Shown: positions 34,668 through 46,503 of the stretch, one piece after another
Position numbering within the stretch: position 1 is the stretch's first letter
Layout: every line of letters starts with the position of its first letter
Notes under the pieces: generated by a model
Seen by the model: the letters and a program-made list of their open reading frames with translations, nothing else
Database searches by the model: none
Told to the model about the DNA's origin: nothing
Position numbers and translations under genes: made by a program
Assembly (NCBI GenBank): GCA_951213105.1
Contig: OX578137.1
Coordinates: 54,993,236 to 55,057,235, forward strand
DNA length: 64,000 bases
Reading direction: 5' to 3'
DNA from: Amaurobius ferox
Taxonomy: Eukaryota; Arthropoda; Arachnida; Araneae; Amaurobiidae

Positions 34668-36169
34668 CTAGGATATGCACCCACCGTTGCCCAGGATTTT
34701 TTAGGATTATGTCCCTTGCTGCGAGGGTTCAGGCATGGCTATCCTTGCCCAATTAGCGACAGTAATATGCACTAAATAGGCAACCAAAATTACCTCTGCA
34801 CGATTGCAAAATACGTCTTGTCCAAACGCCGAGTACACTACTTAATAACACAGCTGCGTATTACTTCCCAAATATTATTTTTGTAACCTGATCTGTCATA
34901 ATGCGTCCCAATTGAGCATTTTTGAGACGCCCTTATTGAACACATTTGAAATGCCATAACTGAGGTTTTTTGACATTCTCTAAATAAACTCCTTCTATAC
35001 GCCCTTCACTCTCTGAACGGGCATAATGCCCGTTACATATATTATTTTAATACTCTTTAAATAAGCTCCTTCCACATGTTGTAAATAAGTGCAGGAAGCG
35101 CACATTCAAATAAGAGTTGCTTAAAATCAACAATACGCTTTGTAAATTGAAAATGCTTTCCAAACTCGAGTAATACTTTGGAGTGCGAGCTGGCGTACCA
35201 AAACAAGTAAATCATATGACTTAGCGCACAATCAGTAATAAACTGGTTTACAACAAAAATGCAGCGTAAATCGAGAAAAATAATCATACGTGCGTTTCGG
35301 AAATCAACTGAATTTCCTCTATCAGTGCAAAAAGTTTACACCTAAATGGCTAAACAAGATCACAACAGTGGCGTCATCTATTGGCACATAAGGAAAATAG
35401 AGCAATAAAATTAGAACACAAGTTCATGTTCATGTTTCCTTGTTATACCAAACCTGTTCTAGCACCTGTGGCATACACTGCTAGAGATATTTTGAAATTT
35501 CATGAGGTTTTACATAAAAATATATAATTCAATTGATTACAGCAGAAACATCAGTTTTTGTTTGGAGCACTGCAACGAGGAGCAGTGGAACTCTATATTA
35601 TATTAGATTACCGGTATAGATATATTAATAATTCATATTGATATATTGGCAATTGTGTGTCATCAATATATAAGTAATATATCGATATCGAAGAAACGTC
35701 TGTATAATATTCAAGGAAGCATCTGTTAAACTATGAATATCGTATTGTCCGTCAATTTTTTTATATCGAAATCTTAAAATCAATTACGTCTTCAATTCCA
35801 GAAAGGTATATGTTTTATTAAAAATCACAAAACTTCTTCTACGTACGTATTTCATCCAAAGATTGTTCGAAAGATAATTCTCTAATCTTTCCGATAATCT
35901 TATCATGGAAACTCTGCGATATTTTTTTCGATCATTAAAGAACCGAGTTCTGCGAAAATCAGTCAAAATGGCGCTTAACTATTTAATAAATTAAATAAAA
36001 ATTAAAATAAAAGAAATCTAGATTAGTTGTTACCTCTCAGGAATCAAAACGCCACTGTATCAAATTTCATGGACGTACGTCAGTTGGATTTTCGCTACAA
36101 TCGACACATATGAACAAACAAACATTATACATAAAGACAAACATTACATGCATCACTTATTAATATAGA
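34668..36169 (-). mobile_element. Helitron family 3 (complete, non-autonomous)
   Basis: The left boundary CTAG (34668-34671, host A at 34667) follows the inverse of CAACGGTGGGTGCATATC. The right boundary is the inverse of TCTATATTAATAAGTG, ending 36169, followed by T. Near that end lies a TTTGTTTGTT tract in place of the GTCT microsatellite, then a block with CCATGAAATTTGATACAGTG. About 1.5 kb, no Rep/helicase. Confidence 0.65.
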
Positions 36170-36334
36170 TAATGAAAAATAAAATATATAACATTCAAAG
36201 TTAGGCGAGATTTGGATTTCACTTTAGATCTATTAAATTTATCTAGTTAATTTTTTCGATAGAGTTATTGTTGTGTAAATATGTTATTGACAAGAACATC
36301 ATTTGTCCAATCTAATATTTATACAGAACATAAC

Positions 36335-37513
36335 AAACAAAATATATCTATCATGCACAACGCATTGATTATGAAACCCTTTCCAACTGAAATGCAATTT
36401 TATTTAAACATCTCTAAAATGCGATACATTCAGCGGCAGTATTTTTAAAATTATCACAATACTACAGTAATTTATTATATTTGAAAACTTTATCGAAAAC
36501 AAATGAACTTTATTCAAATAACGCCATCGAAATATAAATCGCCTGGCTCTCTATACAAAAGCAATGAATATTTCATTCATAATTTTTTTTCCATTCCTTT
36601 CATTCAGCGGCGATATTTTTAAAATTATCACAATACTAGAATAATTTATTTTACTTAAAAACGTGAAACCATGGCGATAAAATTACTTTCTAATTCCATG
36701 CTTAAAACTTCATTAAAAAAGCAATGATATGGAATCGTTTGCTTCTTTATGTAAAATCGATGAATGTTTTATTCGTATGTATTGCAAACTACAGAGCTAA
36801 ATAATTTTGCGTTAAGGAAATTCAGAAATTCTTATACGTATCACCTTACAGTTTGGGGTGTTTACATTCTCCATACGTGAGTGTTAGGCTTCGTTGCAGA
36901 AATAATCAAAGTTTGGATGATCATTGAAACTTCAAAATATTGTAATTGCGTTGGCGCAGTATATAGATGAACAGAAAAAAAAATTAAAACGGTTTTAGGA
37001 CGGATGCAACACTAAATATAAATTAAAAAGAACTTTAAAAATCACGATTTTGACACAACATTTATGAAATATTTTATTTTGAAGTGGAGCACGTGTTCTT
37101 TTCATATAATATGGGTGCCATTATTTTTTAATTTTCATTTATAGAATTACCGAACATATATATTTTGGTGATTTTTTGTATTTATTTTATGGAATAATTT
37201 GAATATTTACTGAAATTTTTGAAGCAATTTGTGAATTTTAAATTCGCTTAAAAAATGTTTGAAGAATTAGGTCCAATAGGGTTCAATGTGTTTCATTTTT
37301 TCAACCCGAGTTCAATCCAAAACTAATTGGGTGATATTATTCATTATTCATTTATATTCTCATGTGTCCCACAGATCGTCTCAACAACATAATAAAATTT
37401 CATTTTGATAAAGTCATTTTTACGGCAGTTCTCGTGCGAACGGACAGATAGAGAGGCAGACAGACAGAATGAACAAAGTCATAAACATTTTTCAACTATG
37501 TTGTAAAGAGTTA
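36335..37513 (-). mobile_element. Family X element X3 (near full length)
   Basis: Inverted orientation: the right end shows CATAAACATTTTTCAACTATG...GTAAAGAGTT and the (GACA)-type tract at 37440-37467. The left end matches ATTGATTATGAAACCC of the other copies. Body homologous to X2 and X4. Confidence 0.7.
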
Positions 37514-39435
37514 ATAAAATGAGACAGCATGACACAACTTATTTTATATATTTTTTCTTGTCTTTCTATAATTTTTTAACATTAATTAAGATAAATGCAT
37601 ATCTGTTAGAAGTTGATTAATTCTTTTGGGAATCTGGACTGAATTATTTAAAGAAATTTCACTTAAAATTTCATAAAATCAAAATTATGTGATTTAACCA
37701 ATTTCAAATATTCTTAATAAATTACTTTTATTTCATGGATTTGTCTTTTTATTTCTTCAGTTCCTTTAGATCTTAAATTTATGGGTTTATGAATATCTGG
37801 TTTTAATTCCACATGTTTGATTGCTTCATTTTCTTATATTATCTTTCGTTTCATAGTAATAATTATATTTTTATCCGCAGAATGCTTCTTTTGTTTAAGT
37901 ATCATAATGAAATTGAATATTTTAATTTATTATCGACGTTATATAGCTTAAGTGAAAATTATATACTTCACTTCTAAAACCGCAAACATATGCTATATCA
38001 AGCCTATTTTCCTGCAATCAGCAACATTCTATCTGACAGTTTTTTCTAGTTGATCATCTTGAAAAGCAATATAAACCACAATTTGTTATGAATAAATATA
38101 TTTATATATATTGGTGTTCACTAGCGTATATTTTCAAAAGTTATTACAAACGAACCAAATAGTCGAGCACATATTTGTAATAATATGATAATTATAATAG
38201 CATAGGAGAAAATAATTGTAACGCTTGTTAGGGAAAACATAAATTTCTCAAACTTTCAATATCGAAAAAAAAACACGTTATAGCTGATTTTCAGTTAGTG
38301 TTAAACACTTGAAATAACACAGATAACCTCTTATCTTAAAATTTGAGAAAAAATATAATATTCTTCATTACACACCATTAATCTTTCAGTTCAATTTTTC
38401 AGGATTTTATCAAAATCAGGATCTTAAAGAAACATTGATGTACTTTTAATTTAACTCGAACTAAAGATAGTACGTTCATTGATTTCCAAAGTTGAAAACA
38501 AAGCTTTATGATAAACTTTAGGTTTAAAAGATTTTATCAGTAATTTAATACAAAAGGCTTCAGTATAACATTTTATTGCTCCAATTGACCTTATGTTTGA
38601 AAGATATATGGTACATAATCTGATGTGTGGATCACGATTTTTCAACTTCCATACAATATATTTCTTTAGTTGTTGAATAAAGAAAACACTCATTTTAAAT
38701 TCCCATAAACATTTATAGAAACAATTTAATTGAATTATCAATTTTAGTGAATAAATTAAAATTCAATGAGGTAGGCTATTTCAGTGTTATGTACTTTCTA
38801 CATGGTGGCAAAAAATTTTATATCATGATTATATATCACGATAAATATTTATATCCTATATAGTGATGTTTAAATATAACTGCTGGCTAATATAATAAAT
38901 ATTTTAAATATCCAATAACATATATTTCTTATTGCAACATAAGTATATTACTTCATTAATTTCTTTTAAGATGATGGCACAAAATACTAAGAACCTAATT
39001 CTATAAGCATGTTTGGGCAAACTCATTTCAGAAACATATCGTCTTTTCTTTTGCCCTTTGCCATCTTCCAATCTTTAAAGGTGTCTTTATTTTTTTATTC
39101 CTAGATAATAAATTCGATTCCATTTCTTATGACACAAGTGTTTAACCAATTAGCCTCTTTAGTTCCTCGTGAAAAGCTACACTTATCTCTCAGAAATAAA
39201 ATGCATTTATAATTTTTTTATAGGATTAAACTGTTATGTACATGCATGTGTATTCAAATAATAGTTTTTTGCATTTATTTAGATTTCTAGTACCAATTTT
39301 ATTACTTGTGTTACATGAATTTTGTAATGTTTTATTTCTCAACTCCATTTTATTACTTCTCATACTATGTAATATAGTAAAACGTATTGCTCTCACGAAA
39401 ATTTCTCAAAACTTTTGATGCCAATATATGTTTTT
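37514..39435. other. No gene; repeat copy B1 at about 38990-39215
   Basis: Mostly unassigned AT-rich DNA. The segment from GAACCTAATTC to AGTGTTTAACCAATTAGCC is homologous to 53505-53720 and more weakly to 49970-50165, so it is an interspersed repeat. See the 53505 entry for a tentative identity. Confidence 0.45.
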
Positions 39436-39439
39436 AGAC

Positions 39440-39620
39440 CTGCTGAATACGTTTTGACTATTTTTTGAGTGGTGCCTGTCCGTTTGTCTGTATATATATC
39501 TGTCGTCGATTTGTGTGCGCATGATAGCGGCCACAAATATTAATGGACTTTTATGAAATTTTATATTTACCTTTGTTATCAAAAAATCGAGAACTAGATA
39601 AAAAAAAAAGTTAATCCTAA
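39440..39620 (+). repeat. Single repeat end: microsatellite plus ATGAAATTTTAT block
   Basis: GTCCGTTTGTCTGTATATAT is followed by GCGGCCACAAATATT and TATGAAATTTTATATTTACC. This is the same order seen in Helitron, X and P ends, but no other copy of this version is in the window. Confidence 0.4.
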
Positions 39621-39841
39621 GCAAAACGTTGAAATTTAATAAAAATTCCATACTTTTTTTAATATGTCTTGACATATTCAGGCACAAAATAGTTTATTTA
39701 TGGCCCAATGATCACGAGACGTCATTGTTTCAATCATTGGTGTGATAGATAGCCGTGATACAATTTAATTTGTTGGTGACGTCATCAACCCCACTCGGGG
39801 GAAAGTGACACCCCGTGGGGTCCATTGCCAAGTAACACATC

Positions 39842-40379
39842 ACTCAATAAGTCTCCGGTCTGACACATATATGGCAACATTGTTGACAGACCCATATGAT
39901 TTCTGGATAGTACCAACCTTCAAACGACACATGTCAAAATTTCATGACATTCTGACAATTAGTTTATAGGTTACAGTGGTTTTAGTGACCGCAGTTTTGT
40001 AATTTTCAAAACAATGGATAAAAAAGAATTCCGTGTGTTGATTATACATTGTTTTTTGATGGGGAAAAATACTGTTAAAGTCAAACAGTGGCTTGATAAG
40101 CGTTATGGAGATTCTGCACCAAGGAAATCAACTATTATTGACTGGTATGCTGAATTTAAACGCGGTCGTACAAACACCGACGATGCTAAACGCTTTGGTC
40201 GCCCAAAATTGGCAGTTGTTCCGGAAAACATAAAAAAAGTTCACAAAATATTTTTGAAAGACCGTAAAGTGAAGTTGCCTGAGATAGCTGATACCTTAAA
40301 GATATCAGAAGGTAGTGTGTTTACAATTTTACATGAAAATTTCAGCATGCGTAAGTTGCTTTCGGAGTGGGCGCCTTGA
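39842..40379 (+). mobile_element. Truncated mariner-family element (5' half)
   Basis: CAATAAGTCTCCGGTCTGACA to the transposase ATG probably represents the 5' terminal repeat and leader. The transposase breaks off at 40379 and no 3' end is found, so about half the element has been lost. Confidence 0.65.
40014..40379 (+). pseudogene. Mariner transposase, N-terminal DNA-binding half
   Basis: The frame starts MDKKEFRVLIIHCFLMGKNT, continues through the KSTIIDWYAEFKRGR segment and the second helix-turn-helix (LPEIADTLKISEGSVFTIL), and stops after LLSEWAP. These are the paired HTH domains of a mariner-type (DD34D) transposase of the kind common in arthropods. The full protein is about 340 residues; only about 121 remain and the whole catalytic domain is absent, so it cannot transpose. 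Up to the break the frame is clean. A DNA-binding-only product is conceivable, but nothing suggests it is expressed. Confidence 0.9.
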
Positions 40380-42240
40380 AACAAAATATTGTTTAAAGGC
40401 TTTTAATGTGAAGGGTAATACGCTATAATTTAAATAATTTGGAATCACAATACAGAATTTTCAAAAATGCTCTTTTAAAATTTGAAAAAAAAAAAAGGTG
40501 CTAAAATGAATTTTAGTATGAGAAAGCCGAGTTAAGTAACAAACCAGTTAGGTTTAATAAATACTCATTCTCAAATTCTTCTTTTGTATATATGGATATA
40601 ATTAAGATAATTTTCGAGTTTTATATTGCCAATGTATATCTTATGCTCAAAAGTATTGACCATATAACCTAAGTTTATAAGCCATATACGGTGACTACTA
40701 TAAGCATGGCTTTAAACTTATATTACTCTGTTCAATTCTGAATGTGAAAATATAATTTTGGATCCAGGGTATACTGTCCATAGGAGTCCTTTTGAATGTG
40801 TTTATTCAAAGTTTTTAAAATACTTACTTTTTTCTGTTTATAGATTACATAATTATAATACGGTGCTGAGAAACTTGTCCTGCATTCATAACCTCAATAC
40901 ATACGCAAAAAACTCAATGTATGCGTAAGTAAATCTTTAATGGTATTTTTATACAAACTTATAAACAATCTCATAGATTATCTTCAGATGCTAAATGCAT
41001 TTCTTATTAATGTTCTTATTATTCCTTTAAGAGATTACCTCAGATATTAAGTAAAAATTACTGCAGATTGAATATTTCAAACAATTTTGATGTCAATGCA
41101 TTTTGCAAAATTTTAATAATTATTGTTGTGACGTTGATATCTTTATTTATGTCTTATATAAATTTTTAAACTGAATGTATATATAGACTGAGGACATTTC
41201 TTATTTCATTCGGATACTTTTGATGGTTTTATATAATTATCTGGTTTTATATAATTATGTTATCTTTTCTGAACATTAATAAAAATATATCAATAAATTA
41301 TTTTATCTAAACACAATATAAATGGGTTAGACAAAATTATGTGAACTCCAGGCAATTATAGGTATAGTTTTATTTGTGCTGGCTAGTTTTCTTTATGCTG
41401 CTAAAAAAATGAAAGTTGTAATTGTCTTTTCTCTGTCTTCTTCTTGTCTATATTGTCTATGCTTTATGCCAGCAATGTATTACGCATCGTGTTTAGCAGT
41501 GGTTAATATGGGAATTTGGTAAAGCGCAGAAAATTACAGCTGCATCGATAACCATAACATCAGAAGTTATATAACACCAAATATTATAAAAGCAACAGAC
41601 TCGATAGAGTGCTTTTGAGCCACTATTTTTTGCCGATGATCCAATGTTACTCAAGAAGAAAAAATAAGGCAGAACCACCAGAAAGTGTTGGAGAAAGACA
41701 TAAGAGATATTCACAGTTAGTCCAAAAGACAATCGATTCATGAGAGTTCAGTTATAAGAGTTCACTTTCACAGAGTGTGCACGACATGTGATAGTACAAT
41801 GACGAAATCGATAAATGTAGAACCCAGCATAGAGTTGCTAACAATGACTGTGACCAAAGTTGCCACCTCCTGTGATTCTGTGGGACGTGGTAGAAAAAAA
41901 AGTAAAAGTTACACTTTTAATTATTAAATTCCTTATTTAAATCATATTAACATTGCCGTAAATTCATATATAGTTGAATTAACATTCAAATCGTACATCG
42001 CTCGTTGTTGTGCCGCAATACCCTCCAATTATTTTTACCTTTTGTGTAAGTTCTGAAAAGGATTCATTAATCATTATAAAAAGACTAGCCTATTTAACTT
42101 TAGCAATATAATTTATTTACAACATCAATTTATCACTAGCAACAATTTATCATAATTATCAACTATCATTTAATTACTCTAGTTATGGGGGATATGTGAC
42201 CAGTACTAGTTAGATTTCTAAAGTGTCTAAGACCTAAGCA
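40380..42240. other. No gene seen
   Basis: Unassigned AT-rich DNA. The 82-codon minus frame at 41493-41741 has no recognisable domain. Confidence 0.55.
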
Positions 42241-42299
42241 CATGAGGACATACCTTCAAGTTTAATCTTCGGCTCATCACGCTGAGGCTTGCATCCGTC

Positions 42300-42500
42300 T
42301 TATTGCTGACCGTACGGCCACAACTCTTTCGTGTGTGCCTTGCATCTCGTACTTACATAGTCAACTGCAACATCTTTCGTATGAGTATCTGTTCCCAACT
42401 CCTTTCGTATCCGTCCAACTGCTACAAAATTACACATCCGACTCACTTCTGCAACATTTTGTATCCGAGTTACCTCTACCACATTTCGTATCCAAATGAC
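42300..42500. repeat. Degenerate short tandem repeat (TTTCGTATCC motif)
   Basis: Units of roughly 30-35 bp containing CAACWYCTTTCGTATCCG recur about six times with drift. A G12 run at about 42519-42530 follows. Confidence 0.55.
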
Positions 42501-42661
42501 TTGTGGTTCCTTCTGCGGGGGGGGGGGGGGGTAGCTCCGCCCTTCTTCCCTTGGTGTTCATTGGTTCTTCTGAACCTAATGGCATCACTTGACATTTATC
42601 AAGGCCCCTCTCAGCCCCTTTGGCCTGGAACACCCAAATTTATGGTATTTGACCTAAAAGT

Positions 42662-42875
42662 TCACGTTGTTGTAAACACCGGCGCCAGCCAGACTCGAGC
42701 TTTGTTAGCCGTTCTATGCACCATAATTATTGCAATAAAAATGCCTCATGTGAGGACATATTCTGGGTTCACGTTGTTGTAAACACCGGCGCCAGCCATA
42801 CTCGAGCTTTGTTAGCCGTTCTATGCACCATAAATATTGCAATAAAAATGCCTCATGTGAGGACATATTCTGGCC
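42662..42875 (+). repeat. 107-bp tandem duplication, possibly LTR/primer-binding-site derived
   Basis: Two nearly identical copies start TTCACGTTGTTGTAAACACC, contain GGCGCCAGCC and an AATAAAAATG polyadenylation-like signal, and end GGACATATTCTGG. The GGCGCC next to TTGTAAACA resembles an LTR end plus tRNA primer site, but no matching LTR is visible. Confidence 0.6.
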
Positions 42876-43025
42876 ACACAGAATCTATAGACAGAATGTC
42901 ACTACAAATATGTACTAGTTTAGCAACCACGGAAACTTACCATTTTAATAATAAATTGACTATAAAGTCGCTAATCAAAAATACCAATTTAACCCACATC
43001 TAATTTAGAGTGAACCAAAGATTAA

Positions 43026-43047
43026 TCTATATAAATAAAAATGAAAA

Positions 43048-43089
<42 letters not shown>

Positions 43090-46000
43090 ACACCATCACG
43101 GGAGAACGGCTGAACCGAATTTGATGAAATTTTGTGGGAAGCCCAGAAATAGCCCCACTTAAAATTATATCCGTGTTTTGAGTTTCTACGACCAGTGTTT
43201 CTCGAGATATTAGTAAAAAACGAAATTTTCGTTTTTCTCATCATCACGGAAAAACGGCTGAACCGAATTTAATGAAATTTGGTGAATAGCCTTGAAATAT
43301 CCCCCCATAAATTTTGTCCAAGTTTCGAGTTTCTAAGACCTGGGGTTGTCGAGATATTATTGAAAAACGGAACTTTTTCCTAGGAGTTCTACTCCCTAAC
43401 TCCGTGGTTTATCCAAACGAAAAGCTTGAAAATCGTTTGAAAGTGAATTAAAATTTAATCTCTGAGTTTGATGGGAGATTTTTTGCGTTAATTAGTCACT
43501 TTCTGAAAACATGAATTGTTTGAAACATGATTTAAAGGGGAAATCTGTCTCCATGGTTCATGGTTAATTTAAAACATGCTTTTACGGAACAATGAGAAGT
43601 ATAGAGAAATCAAAATCGTTATTTAATTTCGCAGTTTATGTTATAAGACATGACATATTTAACATGTTATAAGATTCTATCTTATATCATGTTACTCAGA
43701 AACGCAATTAAATTAAATCTGTCTGTTAATTTTAATAATTATTTTTTCGATTTGAATAATAAATAAATGGATATAAAAATATATTTTAGAAAAGAACGAT
43801 TTGATTTTTCTTATAGCATATTTGACTGGATAATATCAATTACGGTCTTCAGGTTTAAAAATTATTATTATTTATATTTTCGGGGATTATTGATTCAAGG
43901 ATTATTGATATTTTCAAGTTATTATGCAATTATTTTATTATGACAAAAATTGTTTAAACTCATATATTGTATGTTGTACGAATCTTCTACAAATACACGT
44001 GTATATCTTTTAATCTACGAGAATATAAGTAGTACAGGTATATTACCATATGTTTTGATATATATTGGCATATATTGGAATCAATTACGACCTTCTGGTA
44101 TAAAGAGTACGGATATTATTGATGTTTTCAATTTATTACGTCATCTCTTTTATTTTGGCATATATTTTTGAGACGCATATTGTAATACGGGTAATATTCT
44201 ACTTACACACTGATATATTTTCTAATCTGTGACAATATACATAGTACGGGGTTGCATATATTCATTCAATTCCTATTTTTTCTTCTGTAAATTTGCTTAC
44301 AAAAGGGGGCAGGATGTTTTATTCTTCAGATCTGATCGTGAAGATAATTTTGCATAGTGAGAACATATATTTTTAAACTTCTCTTTAGGAGCAATAAATT
44401 TAATATTTTAACAGAATTTGCACATGATTGCGAACTTTAAGTTTCTTTAAATTATACACTCCGTACGAATAACGGGTGTGCTGTTAGTGGTTAATAAATT
44501 TTAACATTTTAGGAGGATATATCATGTTGCTCGGCATCGCAATTAAATTAAATGTGTTTGTTAATGTTTTTATTATTTTTTTTCGATTTAAATAATAAAT
44601 AAATGGATAAATGGATATAAAAGTATATCTTATGAATGGACGGTTTGATTTTTCTTTTAATTATATTAATTGCTGACTGCGTACATCAATTTCATTTATT
44701 TTGGCAAAGAGTTTTCAAGCTTATATCGTATTTAGCTACTAAACTCATATATTGTGTTTAGCCAATAAATTCATATAGCCGATTGTTGAAACAGAGAAAG
44801 AGTAGAGCGGGTATATCTTCTAATACAATTGTAGTGTTTTCATTTAGTATATTGAAACGGGATAAGAATGTTTCATTCAGATCTGCAAATTCAAAGCTAC
44901 GAATTTGGAGGGATATCGCTAATTTGACAACTTTTCTTAAACTTTGCCAAATTGACGGAAATGTCGCCAAATTGATATAAACGACACACAAACAGCTGCC
45001 ATAAACCTTCGGGTTGGTCGTGTGGCTTGGGTCTTCTACATATCAATGAATTTTTTTTTTGTTTTGTTAGAAGAGAGTACTGAAATGATGTTTGGTTAGC
45101 ATTTATCTGTCAGACCAACCATCCTACTTAGTAATACATTTAGCGAATTTTTAAAATGTCACCAAATTGATAAAAATGTTTTCAAATCTATAAAAATATC
45201 TTGAAATTGATAAAATTGAGCTACATAAATGATATTAATTGTTTTTTGTTAGGGGATAGTATTGTGATGATATTTCGTCAATTTGTCGCAAAGTGGAACT
45301 GTCAGTTCTACAGTCCCACATGGCGATAAATTTGGCGATTTTTTAAAATGTCGCTAATTTGACGAAACTGTCGCCAAATGTTCCATAGAAATATAACTAT
45401 TTAGACGATATTTTTTCTACCAATTTATTTGAAGCAAATGATATCATGTCGCTTAGCAACGGATTTAAATCCAATGTGTTTATGCGGCAGACGATTTTTA
45501 TTAAATCCTTTCCGATTTGAATAGTGAAGATATGTATATAAAATAAATTTCATTGCCATTTCATTTTGGACTGGATAATATCAATTATACTCTTCAGGTT
45601 TAAACATTATTATTATTGATATTTTCCGGAATTATTGATTCAGGGATTATTGATATTTTTAAGTTATTACGCCATTGTTTTATTGCGGCAAAAATTGCTG
45701 ACACACGCATATTGTACGTTGTACGAGTAATCTTCTAGGAATGCACGGGTATATCTTCTAACCTACGAGAATATAAGTAGTACAGGTATATTGGCATATA
45801 TTTTGACATATATTGGCATATATATTGGAATCAAGTACAGTCTTCTGGTATGAAGATTAAGGGGATTAATTATATATTCAATTTATTACGTCGTCTGTTG
45901 TATTTTACCAAAAAACATTTGTGACTCATATTGCAAAACGGGTAATCTTCTACTAATAATCGGACATTATAAGTAGTACGTGTATATCTTCCCATATAAT

Positions 46001-46443
46001 TTTAGGACTTTAATTTTGACATATATTGGAATAAATGACTGTCTTCAGATTTAAAGATTACGGGTTTATTGGTATTTTCAATTTATACATGTAATCTACT
46101 AATACAGGTTATATTTTCTAATATTCGCGTATATAATTAGTACGGGTCCCATACAATTTTAACGCTTTTATTTTGCATATATTGATTCAATTCCATATTT
46201 TCTTTATATTTGCTTACATAAGGGGTCCAAGATGTTTTAATCTTCAGATATGTCGATGAAGATAATTTTATATAGCGAGAACAGAGATTCTTAAACTTCT
46301 TTTTAGGAGCATTATATTAAATATTTTAACAGAATATTTTGATTAAACATGTCATTTAGTATACTATAAGAATTTGGGCATGATTATGAATTTCAAGTTT
46401 CTTTATATTATATACTCCGTACGAAGAACGGGTATGCTGCTAG
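43026..46443 (+). mobile_element. Helitron family 1, composite copy D (complete)
   Basis: It starts TCTATATAAATAAAAATG (43026, host A at 43025) with (GTCT)n at 43052-43089. It ends GGGTATGCTG CTAG (46440-46443). The internal 3'-end-like junction sits at about 44460-44490 (TCCGTACGAATAACGGGTG...CTGTTAGT). Nearly the same as copy C along its length but with different flanks, so each is a separate insertion of the same composite. Confidence 0.88.
44981..45040 (+). repeat. Micro-retroposon copy inside Helitron D
   Basis: Counterpart of the copy at 11004-11060. It contains GCCATAAACCTTCGGGTTGG, whose AACC-TTCG-GGTT makes a UUCG-capped hairpin in RNA, and ends GGGTCTTCTACA. Confidence 0.6.
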
Positions 46444-46465
46444 TCTACATAAATAAAATTGAAAA

Positions 46466-46503
<38 letters not shown>

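Noticed and set aside
42510..42535. G12 run (and C10 at 54172) as regulatory quadruplex sites
   Set aside because: Single homopolymer runs; more likely slippage or assembly noise than a designed structure.
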